NCBI RefSeq assembly: GCF_947501165.1
Contig: NZ_CANMUU010000001.1
Coordinates: 682,001-746,000, forward strand
DNA from: an uncultured Allomuricauda sp.
GTDB lineage: Bacteria; Bacteroidota; Bacteroidia; Flavobacteriales; Flavobacteriaceae
Direction of reading: 5' to 3'
DNA length: 64,000 nt
Part shown: positions 63,255 through 64,000 of the stretch, one piece after another
Layout: every line of letters begins with the position of its first letter
Numbering within the stretch: position 1 is the first letter of the stretch
Notes under the pieces: generated by a model
Seen by the model: only the letters and a program-made list of their open reading frames with translations
What the model was told of the DNA's origin: nothing
Databases searched by the model: none
Program-made: the position numbers and the translations under genes

Positions 63255-64000
63255 TTAGTTATTCAGTGCTTCAGCCCCACCAACGATTTCAAGAATTTCA
63301 TTGGTAATCGCTGCTTGTCTCGCCTTGTTATAGGTTAATTTCAATTGATCTCTCAGCTCCGTCGCATTATCTGTTGCTTTATGCATAGCCGTCATACGTG
63401 CTCCATGTTCACTTGCGAAAGAATCTCGAATAGCCTTGTATAATTGCGTCTTCAGAGATTTTGGAATCAACTGCTCTACTATCTCTGCCTTTTCCGGTTC
63501 AAAAATATAATCGCCACTATTCTGGTCACCTCCTTCAATCGGCACAATAGGTAAAAATTGTTCAGTCATTACGATTTGGGTAGCAGCATTCTTGAACTTG
63601 TTATAAACCAATTCAATTTTGTCATAATCACCATCTGTGAACTTGGCCATTAACTCTTCAGCAATTTCTGAAACTGCATCGAATGTCAAACCATCAAAAA
63701 TTTCACTTTTGTTGGCAATCACATTTGATTTTCTACTCAATCCATCATTCCCCTTTTTTCCAATGGCCAAGAAATCAACTTGCTTTCCAGCATGGTTATC
63801 TTCCAAAACGGCACATTGTTTTAGAATGTTGGAGTTAAAAGCACCACAAAGTCCCCTGTTTGAAGTGATGGCTACAACCAAAACCTTGTTTACCTCCCGA
63901 TTGTCTGCATAGCTGCTCCCAGCATCTCCATCCAGGCTGGCACTTAAACTTTGCAAAAGTTCAGTAAGCTTATTGGCATACGGACGCATGGCCGTAATGG
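63255..64000 (-). CDS. atpG: F1F0 ATP synthase gamma subunit, C-terminal part (cut by window edge)
   Basis: The minus strand is open from the window edge to the stop at 63255. It reads ITAMRPYANKLTELLQSLSA, VVAITSNRGLCGAFNSNIL, YIFEPEKAEIVEQLIPKSLK and ASEHGARMTAMHKATDNATE, ending LTYNKARQAAITNEILEIVG with GAEAL. This is the gamma subunit that forms the central rotor stalk. The N-terminal part lies outside the window. It is likely the last gene of the atp operon, given the terminator after it. Confidence 0.95.
   Translation of the reverse strand, partial: ITAMRPYANKLTELLQSLSASLDGDAGSSYADNREVNKVLVVAITSNRGLCGAFNSNILKQCAVLEDNHAGKQVDFLAIGKKGNDGLSRKSNVIANKSEIFDGLTFDAVSEIAEELMAKFTDGDYDKIELVYNKFKNAATQIVMTEQFLPIVPIEGGDQNSGDYIFEPEKAEIVEQLIPKSLKTQLYKAIRDSFASEHGARMTAMHKATDNATELRDQLKLTYNKARQAAITNEILEIVGGAEALNN

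Noticed and set aside
1..64000. tRNA, rRNA, CRISPR, IS elements or prophage
   Set aside because: No cloverleaf, regular repeat-spacer array, transposase or phage gene was seen by eye; a covariance-model search was not possible here.
63240..64000. atpG as a truncated pseudogene
   Set aside because: It is only cut by the window edge; the frame is open and the conserved C-terminus is intact.

Overview
The window looks like the chromosome of a marine flavobacterium (Bacteroidetes, Flavobacteriaceae, possibly near Muricauda/Allomuricauda; the genus is inference). The signs are the gliding gene gldH beside a RicT-type PSP1 gene, an HU-CCDC81/SPOR protein, many lipoproteins and 'choice-of-anchor' proteins, a SdhC-A-B fumarate-reductase-like operon, LytS/LytTR two-component systems, little Shine-Dalgarno signal, and promoters of the Bacteroidetes type (TTG, 19-20 bp, TAnnTTTG). 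I saw no tRNA, rRNA, CRISPR array, insertion sequence or prophage.

Layout. 1-4.5 kb: SUF Fe-S operon sufA-B-C-D-S on the minus strand (sufS cut by the edge). 4.6-9.2 kb: DUF302 protein, two tandem beta-propeller-type lipoproteins, thiL and a small Cys/His protein. 9.5-15 kb: brnQ, a LytS/LytTR pair, a secreted EreA/ChaN-like protein and a damaged-looking cluster of small membrane proteins. 15-22.7 kb: pepP, a large secreted BNR-repeat protein, GNAT, DUF2721, a SpoIIAA-like protein, and an overlapping rimK/aspartoacylase-like pair. 22.7-25.9 kb: a second LytS/LytTR pair divergent from a collagen-like lipoprotein. 26-33.5 kb: sdhCAB, a PQQ dehydrogenase with a haem c domain, an orphan Vsr-like nuclease and methionine aminotransferase. 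33.5-36.8 kb: XRE regulator, a small HTH-like protein, GNAT, a possible 35-codon minigene, and scoAB.

36.9-42 kb: PBP1A, gldH, ricT and trhO on the minus strand. 42-47 kb: a possible 48-codon minigene with a terminator, recA, a lipoprotein, an ECF sigma factor with a membrane-anchored beta-barrel partner, and a GAF/LytS-like protein whose ATP site looks degenerate. 47-53.4 kb: plsC, trpS, a frameshifted dprA, HU/SPOR protein, two small membrane proteins, a Crp-family regulator and a thioesterase. 53.4-60.2 kb: minus-strand envelope operon (flippase, dut, nucleotidyltransferase, TPR, DUF4292, EnvC-like, aldo/keto reductase). 60.3-64 kb: lipoprotein sulfatase, TetA-like MFS and the 3' part of atpG.

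Most of the window is core flavobacterial housekeeping. I found no convincing new multi-gene system. The best leads are two short transcription units that may encode tiny proteins (35.2-35.4 kb and 42.1-42.2 kb), two broken reading frames (dprA and the 14.3-14.8 kb membrane protein), a long inverted repeat in the 25.1 kb divergent promoter region, and a GAF/LytS protein that may be a pseudokinase.
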